DNA of 64,000 nt from Bacillus sp. FJAT-29937. Its GTDB lineage: Bacteria > Bacillota > Bacilli > Bacillales > Cytobacillaceae. The DNA is taken from NCBI RefSeq assembly GCF_001509555.1, contig NZ_LMAS01000004.1, positions 229,148-293,147 of the forward strand, read 5' to 3'. The notes beneath the pieces are model-generated. The model worked only from the letters and a program-made list of their open reading frames with translations, ran no database searches and was not told where the DNA came from. Shown piece by piece: positions 9,462 through 18,223 of this stretch. Positions within the stretch are counted from its first letter, which is position 1, and every line of letters begins with the position of its first letter. Both the position numbers and the translations under genes were made by a program.

Positions 9462-10841
9462 CTAATCTGCATTAGGTAAGGATATGATGGCGGTTGTCCC
9501 TTGGCCGACCACACTATTAATTTCAAGGCTTCCTCCATGGGCATGAATTATTTCGTGGCAAATAGCTAGTCCGAGGCCAGTGCCTGACCCACGGAATTTA
9601 CCTTTATAAAATTTCTTCGTGATGGCAGGCAAATCATCAGGTGGGATTCCTTTTCCTGTGTCCGTTATTTCAATGATTGTCATTCCGTCTTTCTGTTTAA
9701 CATAAACGGTAATACTGCCATTTTGGGGTGTAAATTTAAGAGCATTATCCAGAATGTTAATCAATACTTGCTTCATCCGGTTTCGATCAAGTTTAAGATT
9801 TAAAACCTCAGGCATTGTTAATACTTTTAAATTTACCATCTGTCTCTCTGCACGTGGATGCAGCTGTCCAGCGACTTCCCTTATTAATTTTGAAAGGTCA
9901 GCACTAGCTAAAAGATATTCTACTTTGCCAGTTGATAAACTCGATAAATCAAGCAAATCCCCTAGCATCAGATTTAACCTGTCACTTTCATTTGAAATGA
10001 TTTCAAGCCCTTCTTTGAACATCGGATCATCAGACAACGAATGTAAAGTGACTGCCCATCCTTTGACAGAGGTTAATGGTGTTCTTAATTCATGTGAAAC
10101 AGATGCAATAAATTCATTTTTTAGCTTTTCATGCTTTTCAACTTCCCTAGCCATAAAGTTTAATGTATCAGCCAGCTTGCCGATTTCATCATCCTTTTTC
10201 TTCGGTATTCTTGTCGCAAAAGAACCAGCAGCCATTTGCTCTGCAGCCAATGTAATCGTTCTTATTGGTTTTGTAATGGAGACTGCCAGGAAATAGCTAA
10301 AACATGCTACAAGTAAAATAACAATAATTCCAATTCCAGCTAACATGACTGAATTTTGAATAAAAACAGCATATAGATTGTCTATAGAAGAAATGAACCT
10401 GACCGCTCCAATTGGTTCATTTTCCACTAAAATTGGCTGTGTGACTGCTAACAGCTTTTCATCCCCGTTATCACCCATCCAATAGCCTGTCGTGCCATTT
10501 AAACCCGATTTAACATCCTCAAGAGCCGAAAGATTTAATTTCCCCTGGTCATGAGTATTAGCTAGCACAGTCCCATCTGAATCAATGATTTGCACCTGTG
10601 CACCGATGTTAAAATGATATTGACTAAGAAGCTGTTCTGCTTGATTGGACAGCTTTCCAGACTCAATATATGGCTCATAAAAGGTCGAGAACATGGATCC
10701 CTGATCTCTAAGAGCCTGTTTGACTCCACCCATGTAATAATTGTATAGGGCAGTCAGAATAATAGTCTCATATAGAACAACCGTAAAGATAATTAATAAA
10801 AGATAACTCCATACTAGACGCTTCTTTATCCCTTTCTTCAT
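9462..10841 (-). CDS. Membrane sensor histidine kinase (HAMP-HisKA-HATPase)
   Basis: 459 residues in the classical order: TM1 (about 10-35), an extracytoplasmic sensor of about 125 residues (36-160), TM2 (165-188), HAMP (190-240), phospho-acceptor HisKA with SHELRTPLTSVKGW (His about 250), then the N box (DNALKFT), G1 (DTGKGIP) and G2 (GTGLGLAI) of the ATPase domain. It overlaps the response regulator gene by 4 bp (ATGA), so the two are translationally coupled. The stimulus is unknown; the cache-like sensor and the downstream lipoprotein suggest a cell-envelope signal (inference). Confidence 0.9.
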   Translation of the reverse strand: MKKGIKKRLVWSYLLLIIFTVVLYETIILTALYNYYMGGVKQALRDQGSMFSTFYEPYIESGKLSNQAEQLLSQYHFNIGAQVQIIDSDGTVLANTHDQGKLNLSALEDVKSGLNGTTGYWMGDNGDEKLLAVTQPILVENEPIGAVRFISSIDNLYAVFIQNSVMLAGIGIIVILLVACFSYFLAVSITKPIRTITLAAEQMAAGSFATRIPKKKDDEIGKLADTLNFMAREVEKHEKLKNEFIASVSHELRTPLTSVKGWAVTLHSLSDDPMFKEGLEIISNESDRLNLMLGDLLDLSSLSTGKVEYLLASADLSKLIREVAGQLHPRAERQMVNLKVLTMPEVLNLKLDRNRMKQVLINILDNALKFTPQNGSITVYVKQKDGMTIIEITDTGKGIPPDDLPAITKKFYKGKFRGSGTGLGLAICHEIIHAHGGSLEINSVVGQGTTAIISLPNAD

Positions 10842-11548
10842 CCGAGCTGCTCGCCTTCTTCAAAACAATAGCCAAATCCCCAGATTGTTTTTAAATATAA
10901 TGGATTGGAAGGATCATCTTCAATTTTTTCTCTTAATCTTCTAATATGCACATCAACTGTTTTAGGGTCTCCAAAATAATTTAATCCCCATATTTCATCA
11001 AGAAATTCATCTCTTGAAATCGTTTCATTCAACTTTTCAAAGAAATATTTCATTAGCTGAAACTCACGGGGAGTTAATTTTAAAAGCTGGCCCGATTTAT
11101 AAACTCTTTGTGTTTTAATATCAATTACGTATGGACCTGCCTCTAATTTTGAAGCTTTTGCCGGCTGATGGGTGATTTCTGTTCTTCTTAATACAGTCCT
11201 AATTCTTGCTACAAGCTCCAGCGGATTAAAAGGTTTCACAATATAATCATCTGCCCCAAGCTCAAGACCCATTATTTTATCCATATCCTGTCCTCGTGCA
11301 GAAAGGATAATGATTGGCAGGTGAGGATTCTTTTCCCTTATCATCGTGCATATCTCAAAGCCATCCATATCAGGAAGCATGAGATCAAGAATAACTAAAG
11401 AGGGGTTATACTCTTCAACTAGCTTTAAGGCAAGCTTCCCTTCACCAGCTTCCATTACTTCAAAATTAGATCTTTGCAGATTAAATGCGATTAATTTACG
11501 AATGGATAGCTCATCTTCAACAATTAATATTTTTCCGTTTGTCGTCAT
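10838..11548 (-). CDS. OmpR/PhoB-family response regulator
   Basis: 236 residues: an N-terminal receiver (acidic pair ED at 11-12, phospho-acceptor Asp 55 in LVILDLMLPD, Thr/Ser at IILSA, Lys at IVKPF) and a C-terminal winged helix with LTPREFQLMKYF and VDVHIRRLREKIEDD. It is the first gene of the operon with the overlapping kinase gene. The RBS AGGGTG is 6 bases before ATG. The regulon is unknown; the lipoprotein gene downstream is the nearest candidate. Confidence 0.92.
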   Translation of the reverse strand: MTTNGKILIVEDELSIRKLIAFNLQRSNFEVMEAGEGKLALKLVEEYNPSLVILDLMLPDMDGFEICTMIREKNPHLPIIILSARGQDMDKIMGLELGADDYIVKPFNPLELVARIRTVLRRTEITHQPAKASKLEAGPYVIDIKTQRVYKSGQLLKLTPREFQLMKYFFEKLNETISRDEFLDEIWGLNYFGDPKTVDVHIRRLREKIEDDPSNPLYLKTIWGFGYCFEEGEQLG

Positions 11549-11737
11549 TTTTTCACCCTATTTGAATAATTTTCAGTTGCCCATTTAATTTAGACGATTA
11601 AATATGCAAACTGTCACATCTTACCATTATATTTTCTTAATAATAAAAATTCCCTAAAAACCATTGTATTTCCTCTTTTATTTGCAAATTCTTCCTGTAG
11701 AATAGAGATATAGTTCTTATAAAGGGGGGACAGCTTT

Positions 11738-13588
11738 ATGCCTGATTGGTCCTATCACCCTTTGTTTAAACCGCTGCTTTCCCGGCTATCCGGTTCGGCC
11801 GGAAGAGAATTCATTCACCGGGGAATGGATATGATTGCGAGTGTGCCAGGCGGAAAACAAGGAATTGAATTTCTTGGCCATATGAAACCTTCTCCCACAA
11901 TAGGCAAAAAGTTATTTAACTGTACATTTTCAAGCCCCATCGGTTTAAGCGGAAATATTGACCCGCTCTTGTCCGGAACAAAGGCATTTTCTTATCTCGG
12001 CTTCGGTTTCATTGAAGTTGGTCCTGTCAGTTTGGATCCTTATGACTCCAAAGAGACAGCAAGATTCGATCATCAAACAGGGACGATTTTCTTTCCAAGG
12101 CCGCTCGAATCAATAGGGATCGATCAAACTGTGAAAAGGTTAAAGAAACAGAAGCTGACTATTCCTCTATTTATTCGATTAAATATAGGCAGCACTGAAA
12201 ATATGGAGGATTTAATTAAGCTTTCAAAGCCGTTGACTCCATATGCAGATGCATTTGTAATTGATTTTCTTTCAATAACCAACGCCAGTCCGCATATAGA
12301 ACTTCTTGCAAAAGAAAGCAAGAAACCGATTATTCTGGCCATTGCACACAATAAAATAGAAAAATTCCTCTCTGACATTCAATCACTAATTAGCTCAAAT
12401 TGCATAAATGGAATATTAATTGAGGAAGCGAATGAAGTTCAGACTCGGGGCAGGCAAACGATGGAGATAGTAAACACCTTAAAGCTTCTTCAAGGTAAGC
12501 AAACGTATGAGATTCCTATCATTATTTCAGGAGGAGTATATGAGCCTGAAGACGCCGTTCTGCTTCATAATTTAGGAGCAGACCTTATCATGCTGACAGA
12601 AGGCTATGTCTCATCTGGCCCTGGCCTTCCAAAAAGAATTAATGAAGCTCTCGCCGATTCTAAAGGAATAGATGACGAGGTTTTACAAGGCTGGAAATGG
12701 TACTGGCTGTTTGGGTTGATTATTTTCTGCGGAGGATTTCTAGCACTTATTTTTAGTATGACACGTGTCATTCTTCCATATGATGAAGCATTTATCCAAA
12801 TGACAAGAGCGGAATTAATCGCCTTAAATCCGAACATCCTTAAATTTATGGCTCATGATCGGATGACCCTGGCCGGAACGATGATTTCTGGGTCGATTCT
12901 TTATATGCAGCTCGCGAGAAACGGAGTGCAATTTGGGCTGCATTGGGCAAGGAAAGCGTTTAATATTGCTGCCATTTCTGGATTTTTAGGCATACTTCTA
13001 TTTATCGGGTATGGATACTTTGATTGGCTGCATGGTTTATTTTGGCTTATCTTGCTTCCATTTTTCATATGGGGTGTTCGTCAAACAAAAGGAGCGATTC
13101 ATTCTCCCGTATCAAAAAACCGCAGAAATACATCAAATTGGAAAAAATCACTTTGGGGACAGCTCTGCTTCGTCATTTTGGGATTTTCATTTGTCATTGG
13201 CGGAGTAGTCATCTCGACGATCGGAACGACAAGTATTTTTGTACCGACAGATATTGGGTTTATTTGTATCCCGCCTGAGATTCTTAATGAAATGAATAAC
13301 CGGCTTATTCCAGTCATTGCCCATGATCGGGCCGGATTTGGGAGTGCCTTATTTAGTGTCGGGCTCCTTGTACTTATGATGGCGCTTTGGGGCTATCATG
13401 AAGGGGCGAAATGGGTATGGTATTCCTTTCTATTTGGGGGCATACCAGCCTTTTCAGCCGGTATTTTGACTCACTTTTTTATCGGCTATACGACCTTCAT
13501 TCACCTTCTTCCGGCATATATTGCCTTACTTCTTTATATAGCCGGGCTTATTTTATCAAAAGGGTTTTTATTTGATCAATGTAAATAA
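11738..13588 (+). CDS. Dihydroorotate dehydrogenase-like domain fused to a duplicated multi-pass membrane domain
   Basis: 616 residues. Residues 1-310 follow class 2 DHODH: SSPIGLSG, YLGFGFIEVGPVSLDPY, then IIISGGVYEPEDA and EGYVSSGPGLPKRINEAL. Key catalytic positions look lost by eye: the Lys of the FDKNG loop is absent (NIDPL), the NVSSPN loop reads LSITNASP, and the Lys of the VKIAPD strand is Ala (LAIAHN). Residues 320-610 form about eight membrane helices built from two related units (about 320-450 and 473-605), each with AHDR after an amphipathic segment and further histidines. RBS AAAGGGGGG. It is monocistronic with a terminator. It is unlikely to be the pyrimidine-pathway enzyme; the substrate is unknown. 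Confidence 0.8.
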   Translation: MPDWSYHPLFKPLLSRLSGSAGREFIHRGMDMIASVPGGKQGIEFLGHMKPSPTIGKKLFNCTFSSPIGLSGNIDPLLSGTKAFSYLGFGFIEVGPVSLDPYDSKETARFDHQTGTIFFPRPLESIGIDQTVKRLKKQKLTIPLFIRLNIGSTENMEDLIKLSKPLTPYADAFVIDFLSITNASPHIELLAKESKKPIILAIAHNKIEKFLSDIQSLISSNCINGILIEEANEVQTRGRQTMEIVNTLKLLQGKQTYEIPIIISGGVYEPEDAVLLHNLGADLIMLTEGYVSSGPGLPKRINEALADSKGIDDEVLQGWKWYWLFGLIIFCGGFLALIFSMTRVILPYDEAFIQMTRAELIALNPNILKFMAHDRMTLAGTMISGSILYMQLARNGVQFGLHWARKAFNIAAISGFLGILLFIGYGYFDWLHGLFWLILLPFFIWGVRQTKGAIHSPVSKNRRNTSNWKKSLWGQLCFVILGFSFVIGGVVISTIGTTSIFVPTDIGFICIPPEILNEMNNRLIPVIAHDRAGFGSALFSVGLLVLMMALWGYHEGAKWVWYSFLFGGIPAFSAGILTHFFIGYTTFIHLLPAYIALLLYIAGLILSKGFLFDQCK

Positions 13589-13632
13589 AAAAAATCGGCA
13601 AATGCCCTTGTAGGCACGTGCCGATTTTTTTT
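13587..13632. terminator. Bidirectional terminator
   Basis: ATCGGCA and TGCCGAT arms (with an inner partly paired loop) are flanked by eight A and eight T residues, so it serves the convergent DHODH-like gene and tcyP. Confidence 0.85.
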
Positions 13633-15019
13633 ATGCTTCTGCTTCAATTTTCTCATCCATATTGTTGTAAACACTTGAATCAATTTCACCAGTAACTCTG
13701 CTCGTTAGAAGCCCTGAAGTCATAGAACCACTTACGTTAAGTGCAGTACGTCCCATATCGATTAGCGGCTCGACTGAGATTAAGAGACCGGCTAGGGCAA
13801 CTGGTAAATTTAAAGCGGATAAAACTAAGATAGCTGCAAAAGTTGCACCGCCTCCAACTCCAGCAACACCGAAGGAGCTAATCGCTACAACGGCAATAAC
13901 TGTTGCGATGAACGATGGTGATAATGGATCAATTCCTACTGTTGGCGCAATCATGACAGCAAGCATGGCTGGATAAATACCGGCACATCCATTTTGGCCG
14001 ATCGAAAGACCAAACGATCCTGAGAAGTTAGCGATTCCATCAGGAACACCGAGAGACTTCTGAGTTTGAATATTTAATGGCAACGCACCGGCACTTGAAC
14101 GTGATGTAAAGGCAAAGGTTAGTACAGGGAACGCCTTTTTCACATATGTTATTGGATTTAGTCCAGCAAATGTCAGCAATAATAAATGAATTAGGAACAT
14201 AACGAGCAATGCTACGTAGGACGCGAGCACAAACTTACCTAGCTTTAGTATCGCATCAAAATCACTTAATGCTACTGTTTTTGTCATAATAGCAAGGACA
14301 CCATATGGAGTTAAGCGTAAAATAATCGTCACGACTCGCATAATTATTGCGTAAAATGCATCTACAATTTTCGAGAATAATTCAGCTTGTTCAGGTGCCT
14401 TTCTTCTAACACCTAAAAAGGCAAATCCGAGAAATGCTGCAAAGATAACAACTGAAATGGTTGATGTAGGACGTGCACCAGTTAAATCCAAGAATGGGTT
14501 GGCTGGAAGTAATTCCAAAATTTGCTGCGGCAGTGTTTTACCCTGCACTTCAAGATTTTTTTGCTCTATTACTTCGCCGCGTGCTACTTCAGCTTCGCCT
14601 TGAGTAATCTGAACAGACTCCAAATTAAATCCTAAAGTCGTAGCAATACCGACAGCTGCTGATACAGCTGTTGTAGCAATTAGCAAGCCAAGAATAAGGG
14701 TACTGATTTTCCCAATATTATTGCTCAGCTTCAGCTTTGTAAAGGCAGTTAATATGGATATGAATACAAGCGGCATAACAATCATTTGCAGAAACTTTAC
14801 ATAGCCTCCGCCGACAATGTTAAACCATGCTGTAGATTCTGCAAGTACCTTTGAAGCGGGTCCATAAATATACTGCAGTACAAAACCGAACACAATCCCT
14901 AATCCTAATGCAGTAAAAACACGTTTAGAAAACGATACATGTTTTTTCTGCATATAGAACAGGCCAATAATAATTAATAACATGATAGCAATATTTACGA
15001 TAACAAGACCTGTTGTCAT
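13631..15019 (-). CDS. tcyP: L-cystine symporter TcyP (dicarboxylate/amino acid:cation symporter family)
   Basis: 462 residues, the size of B. subtilis TcyP (YhcL). It is a DAACS-fold symporter with about eight helices, a serine-rich re-entrant loop (FTSRSSAGALPLN) and the conserved segments GIANFSGSFGLSIGQNGCAGIYPAM and ISSFGVAGVGGGATFAA. It imports L-cystine. ATG at 15019 (MTTGLVIVNIAI) is set by TAGGAGGAAAG, 4-9 bases upstream; the ten residues before it are not family-like. Its promoter carries an inverted repeat that may be a sulfur-dependent operator. Confidence 0.9.
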   Translation of the reverse strand: MTTGLVIVNIAIMLLIIIGLFYMQKKHVSFSKRVFTALGLGIVFGFVLQYIYGPASKVLAESTAWFNIVGGGYVKFLQMIVMPLVFISILTAFTKLKLSNNIGKISTLILGLLIATTAVSAAVGIATTLGFNLESVQITQGEAEVARGEVIEQKNLEVQGKTLPQQILELLPANPFLDLTGARPTSTISVVIFAAFLGFAFLGVRRKAPEQAELFSKIVDAFYAIIMRVVTIILRLTPYGVLAIMTKTVALSDFDAILKLGKFVLASYVALLVMFLIHLLLLTFAGLNPITYVKKAFPVLTFAFTSRSSAGALPLNIQTQKSLGVPDGIANFSGSFGLSIGQNGCAGIYPAMLAVMIAPTVGIDPLSPSFIATVIAVVAISSFGVAGVGGGATFAAILVLSALNLPVALAGLLISVEPLIDMGRTALNVSGSMTSGLLTSRVTGEIDSSVYNNMDEKIEAEA

Positions 15020-15059
15020 TTTCTTTCCTCCTAAAATAATAATCTTCAATAATGATAAA

Positions 15060-15098
15060 ACTATATCTCATGTAATCCTATGAGTCAAGTAGGAATTA
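15060..15098 (-). promoter_or_regulatory. SigA-type promoter of tcyP with an overlapping inverted repeat
   Basis: On the minus strand TTGACT (15088-15083) is separated by 17 bp from TATAGT (15065-15060). Arms TAATCCTA (15073-15080) and TAGGAATTA (15090-15098) flank the -35 box. An operator at this place would repress. CymR is the cystine regulator known for tcyP in B. subtilis; that it binds here is inference. Confidence 0.6.
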
Positions 15099-15238
15099 AA
15101 AACTCCTTATTGATTTTTATTTTATCCTTGGAATTTTTTTAAATGCATAATACTTTTATTATTTAGGGGTTTATTTTACAATTAAAAGGATATATTCTTT
15201 TTATAATATTAAAAATTTTTATTGAATGGGATGGTGTA

Positions 15239-15427
15239 ATGATGGCAGATAGCAAAAAGGATAAAAACGAAAAAAAGGATTTAAACATTGGCTCGAAAGT
15301 ATCCCTCAATGGTCTTGTTACTGCTGTTTTTGACAACATGGTACATGTTCAAATCGGTGCTAAAATTGTTACTGTCCATATGAAGGACTTGTACTCAGGT
15401 CTTAATCAAACTTTGCTGAAAAATTAA
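15239..15427 (+). CDS. Small conserved-looking protein, 62 residues
   Basis: A highly charged N-terminus (MMADSKKDKNEKKD) leads into a small beta-rich segment, IGSKVSLNGLVTAVFDNMVHVQIGAKIVTVHMKDLYS, which could form an SH3/OB-like barrel. The start is ATG at 15239 or the next codon, with GGGATGG upstream as a weak RBS. A strong terminator follows, supporting a real monocistronic gene. I do not recognise a family; no function is proposed. Confidence 0.6.
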   Translation: MMADSKKDKNEKKDLNIGSKVSLNGLVTAVFDNMVHVQIGAKIVTVHMKDLYSGLNQTLLKN

Positions 15428-15441
15428 CATAGTGTTTTTTC

Positions 15442-15486
15442 AATAAACAATAGGAGCAGCTAATTTATGCTGCTCCTCTGTTTATT
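15442..15486. terminator. Bidirectional terminator
   Basis: AGGAGCAGC/GCTGCTCCT stem extended by AATAAACA/TGTTTATT, between the convergent 62-residue gene and proC. Confidence 0.85.
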
Positions 15487-15494
15487 TTGAAAAA

Positions 15495-16304
15495 TTACTG
15501 TTTAGAGAGTGCTTTTGTTTTCTCCGTGCACTTCTCCATTGCCGAAAGGACTGCAGTTCGCAATCCCTTACTTTCAAGCTCTGCTACCGCCTCGATTGTT
15601 GCTCCTCCAGGAGTACAAACCTCATCTTTAAGCTCACCCGGATGTTTTCCCGTTTCGAGAACCATTTTCGCAGCCCCTACTACAGCTTGGGCTGCTAATT
15701 TATAAGACTGCTCTCTTGTTAATCCGTTTTTGACTCCTCCATCCGCTAATGCCTCGATAAACATATATACATAGGCAGGCGATGAGGCACTAATAGCTGG
15801 AATAGAATCCATTAAGCTTTCAGCAACGACTTCAGCCCGTCCAAAGCACGAAAAAACACGAAGAACTTCATCAAGTTCCTCTTTCGTCACAAATTGGTTT
15901 GCACAAAGTACGCTCATCCCCTCTCCAATTAATGAAGGTGTATTGGGCATAGACCGAATCGCTTTAACCTTCCTCGGAAACGACTCCTCAAGGAATTGCA
16001 GGCTAATTCCTGCAGCAATTGTGATAATGAGAGCATGAGGCTTAATGATATTTTTAATCTCCTCAATAATTGCTTGATGAAGATTTGGCTTAATCGCAAG
16101 GAAAAGTATATCAGCATGTTCTGCAACTGCTTTATTATCCGTTGTTACCCGAATAGGGAACCTTTCCATCACATTCCTAACTGTCTCATTTGAAGCCGCA
16201 CTTGCCATAATGTTTTCAGCTGGAACTTTATCTGCATGAAGGATTCCGCCTATAATCGCCTGAGCCATTTTCCCCGCACCTATGAAACCAATCATTCTAT
16301 TCAA
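15495..16304 (-). CDS. proC: Pyrroline-5-carboxylate reductase
   Basis: 269 residues. It reduces pyrroline-5-carboxylate to proline with NAD(P)H. The N-terminal Rossmann motif IGFIGAGKMAQAIIGG, the internal SMPNTPSLIGEGMS and the C-terminal signature PGGATIEAVAELESKGLRTAV are all present. The start is either TTG at 16304 (GGGATG 7 bases upstream) or ATG at 16295; both give the intact Rossmann fold. It lies alone on the minus strand, convergent with the small gene and 36 bp downstream of the NUDIX gene. Confidence 0.93.
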   Translation of the reverse strand: MNRMIGFIGAGKMAQAIIGGILHADKVPAENIMASAASNETVRNVMERFPIRVTTDNKAVAEHADILFLAIKPNLHQAIIEEIKNIIKPHALIITIAAGISLQFLEESFPRKVKAIRSMPNTPSLIGEGMSVLCANQFVTKEELDEVLRVFSCFGRAEVVAESLMDSIPAISASSPAYVYMFIEALADGGVKNGLTREQSYKLAAQAVVGAAKMVLETGKHPGELKDEVCTPGGATIEAVAELESKGLRTAVLSAMEKCTEKTKALSKQ

Positions 16305-16340
16305 TTAAACACATCCCGACTTTTTACATATTTAAAGTGG

Positions 16341-16985
16341 CTACTTTTGATCATTATGAACGAACCCATCTCTGTTAAGAATTTCGATAAAATGCTTAAG
16401 AATTCTAGCTGTTAAACCCCATATCACCTTGTCTTCATAATAATAAAAACACTCGTCCATTTTCCTCGTTTGCCAATCATATTTTTCTCCGCCGATAATT
16501 TGGTTAAAGGGAAAATCTTTTTCGGGCTCGACTCTAAAGCGTATTTGAAAGGTCTCGGGCTCCGTTTTCTTTAAGTAGGATAGCGGGACAGTGAAGGTCT
16601 CCTTCACTTCACTTCGGTTAATATTGATCATTTCCGGATTGCTTATGTGGCCAACGTAAGGATAAATAATCGTTCCAAATGGAGAAATCATATAATCTAA
16701 CGGAAAAACATGATGAATATGATCCTCTCTTATCCCTAACTCTTCCGAAGTCTCCCGTATTGCTGTATGCTTCTCATCGCGATCCATCCTATCGACCCTT
16801 CCCCCTGGAAAGCAAACTTCACCCGGCTGTCTTCTTAATTGCAGAGAGCGAACCTCAAATAAAAGGTGAATATCATCTTCCATTTGGATAAGGGGGATGA
16901 GGATGGCATATTTAGAAAATTCCTCACTTCCTAGAATGGAAGGTGTACGGTTTTTAAGCTTATTTACTATTTTCTGAAGATCCAT
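16341..16985 (-). CDS. NUDIX hydrolase, CoA pyrophosphatase type
   Basis: 214 residues. The region VRSLQLRRQPGEVCFPGG is the UPF0035-type motif that marks coenzyme A pyrophosphatases, and the NUDIX box follows with Asp in place of the first Glu and RETSEELGI as the metal site, usual for this subgroup. It probably hydrolyses CoA or related dinucleotides to 3',5'-ADP and phosphopantetheine. The RBS GGAGGTG precedes ATG by 6 bases. It could form a unit with the MBL gene 30 bp upstream and proC downstream. Confidence 0.85.
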   Translation of the reverse strand: MDLQKIVNKLKNRTPSILGSEEFSKYAILIPLIQMEDDIHLLFEVRSLQLRRQPGEVCFPGGRVDRMDRDEKHTAIRETSEELGIREDHIHHVFPLDYMISPFGTIIYPYVGHISNPEMININRSEVKETFTVPLSYLKKTEPETFQIRFRVEPEKDFPFNQIIGGEKYDWQTRKMDECFYYYEDKVIWGLTARILKHFIEILNRDGFVHNDQK

Positions 16986-17015
16986 TTCCTACACCTCCAT
17001 ACTTTGTTGAACACG

Positions 17016-17972
17016 CTAATTTTCTCGTTTTGCTAAATAATCTATAATTCCCATTGATCCGACATTCAAATCAAGCTGAATAAGTTCTGAAATATCTTCT
17101 TCTAAAACTATTTGATTTTCTGATAAAAATTGATTAACATCATTCCATAACAGATGGAAAAGGGCTTGCTGCTTTATATCAAATGAAGCAGTTTGGTTTT
17201 CTGCCCATGCCTTTTCCCCAGCCGCCATAAATTTTGGCAGCCAATACTCAATTTGTTTATAAACCTGATTAGGATTAGCGGTCATTCCATAATGGCCAAA
17301 GTAAATTCTCTCTACTTGAAGCGACGAAATTCTTTTCATTGAGTGATGCATCGCCTCGGGATCAAATTGATTCGGTGAGGTAGACGGAAGAATTAATTCA
17401 GCCCCCTGGTCGAAAATTTGCGGATAATAAACCCCGATTGTATCACCAGTAAATATTCCATTACTGAAGGAATCATGAATGGAAAAATGATGGTTGGCAT
17501 GACCTGGTGTATCCATAAATGTCAGAATACGTTCTTTTCCAATTTTCAGCGTTTCTCCGTCCTCTTTGACGACTAAGCGGTCCTCTGGCACTGGCAAAAT
17601 GGGATCAAAGAGCTCATTAAATTTATCTCCATAAACAGCCTTTGCCCCTTGAATTAGTCTTGAAGGATCAGCAAGATGACGTTTGCCGCGAGGATGAACA
17701 ATTACTTTAGCATTTGGGCAATGATTAAGCAATAAACCAACACCGCCAGCATGATCAAGATGGATGTGTGTGACAATTATATTTTTTACTTCTATTAACG
17801 CTATTCCTAATTCCTCTAAGCCCTTCAGGACATATGGAATAGAGGGACTCGCGCTCGTTTCAATAATCGTTACTTCTTCAGCTTGAATAATATATGAACC
17901 TGTCCTTCTTTCTTTTCCTAAATCGAATGCATCGATAAGAGATACATTATATCCTAAACCTATTGTACTCAT
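17016..17972 (-). CDS. MBL-fold metallo-hydrolase
   Basis: 318 residues with the metallo-beta-lactamase signature THIHLDHAGG (HxHxDH), a later DTPGHANHHFS (third metal His) and FTGDTIGVYY (bridging Asp), so a binuclear zinc hydrolase is likely. The C-terminal 90 residues are helical and do not match a known partner domain. ATG at 17972 (MSTIGLGYN) follows AAAGGGG with 8-bp spacing. The substrate is unknown; glyoxalase II-like or hydroxyacyl-type hydrolysis are possibilities only. Confidence 0.85.
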   Translation of the reverse strand: MSTIGLGYNVSLIDAFDLGKERRTGSYIIQAEEVTIIETSASPSIPYVLKGLEELGIALIEVKNIIVTHIHLDHAGGVGLLLNHCPNAKVIVHPRGKRHLADPSRLIQGAKAVYGDKFNELFDPILPVPEDRLVVKEDGETLKIGKERILTFMDTPGHANHHFSIHDSFSNGIFTGDTIGVYYPQIFDQGAELILPSTSPNQFDPEAMHHSMKRISSLQVERIYFGHYGMTANPNQVYKQIEYWLPKFMAAGEKAWAENQTASFDIKQQALFHLLWNDVNQFLSENQIVLEEDISELIQLDLNVGSMGIIDYLAKREN

Positions 17973-18095
17973 TCGCCAAACCCCTTTCAAAAGTATATTT
18001 ACTATTTTATAACGAATTCTTCGAGATGAGGCAAAACTCCTCTTTCCTTTGTTTTTTTCAATTAAAGAGCATCCGTTCCCAACCTAGTATGTAAA

Positions 18096-18167
18096 TGTCG
18101 TTGGCTTCATTTCTCTGCGCTGGTGATTACTCCGTACATCAAGGCTTGTTCAATGAATCCAACGACA
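18096..18167. other. Large stem-loop, 16-bp arms
   Basis: TGTCGTTGGCTTCATT (18096-18111) and AATGAATCCAACGACA (18152-18167) pair with a single mismatch around a 40-nt loop. It has no T tract on either side and lies between the MBL gene and the opp terminator. Function unknown; a small RNA, a decayed mobile element or an operator are possible. Confidence 0.5.
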
Positions 18168-18182
18168 ATTTAGTTAGTATTC

Positions 18183-18214
18183 AAAAAAAGCCCTCTCAAA
18201 GAGAAGGGCTTTCG
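18183..18214 (-). terminator. Terminator of the oligopeptide ABC operon
   Basis: AAAGCCCTTCTC/GAGAGGGCTTT with TTTTTTTG on the minus strand, 10 bp past the last gene of the operon. Confidence 0.85.
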
Positions 18215-18223
18215 AAGTTTTGA

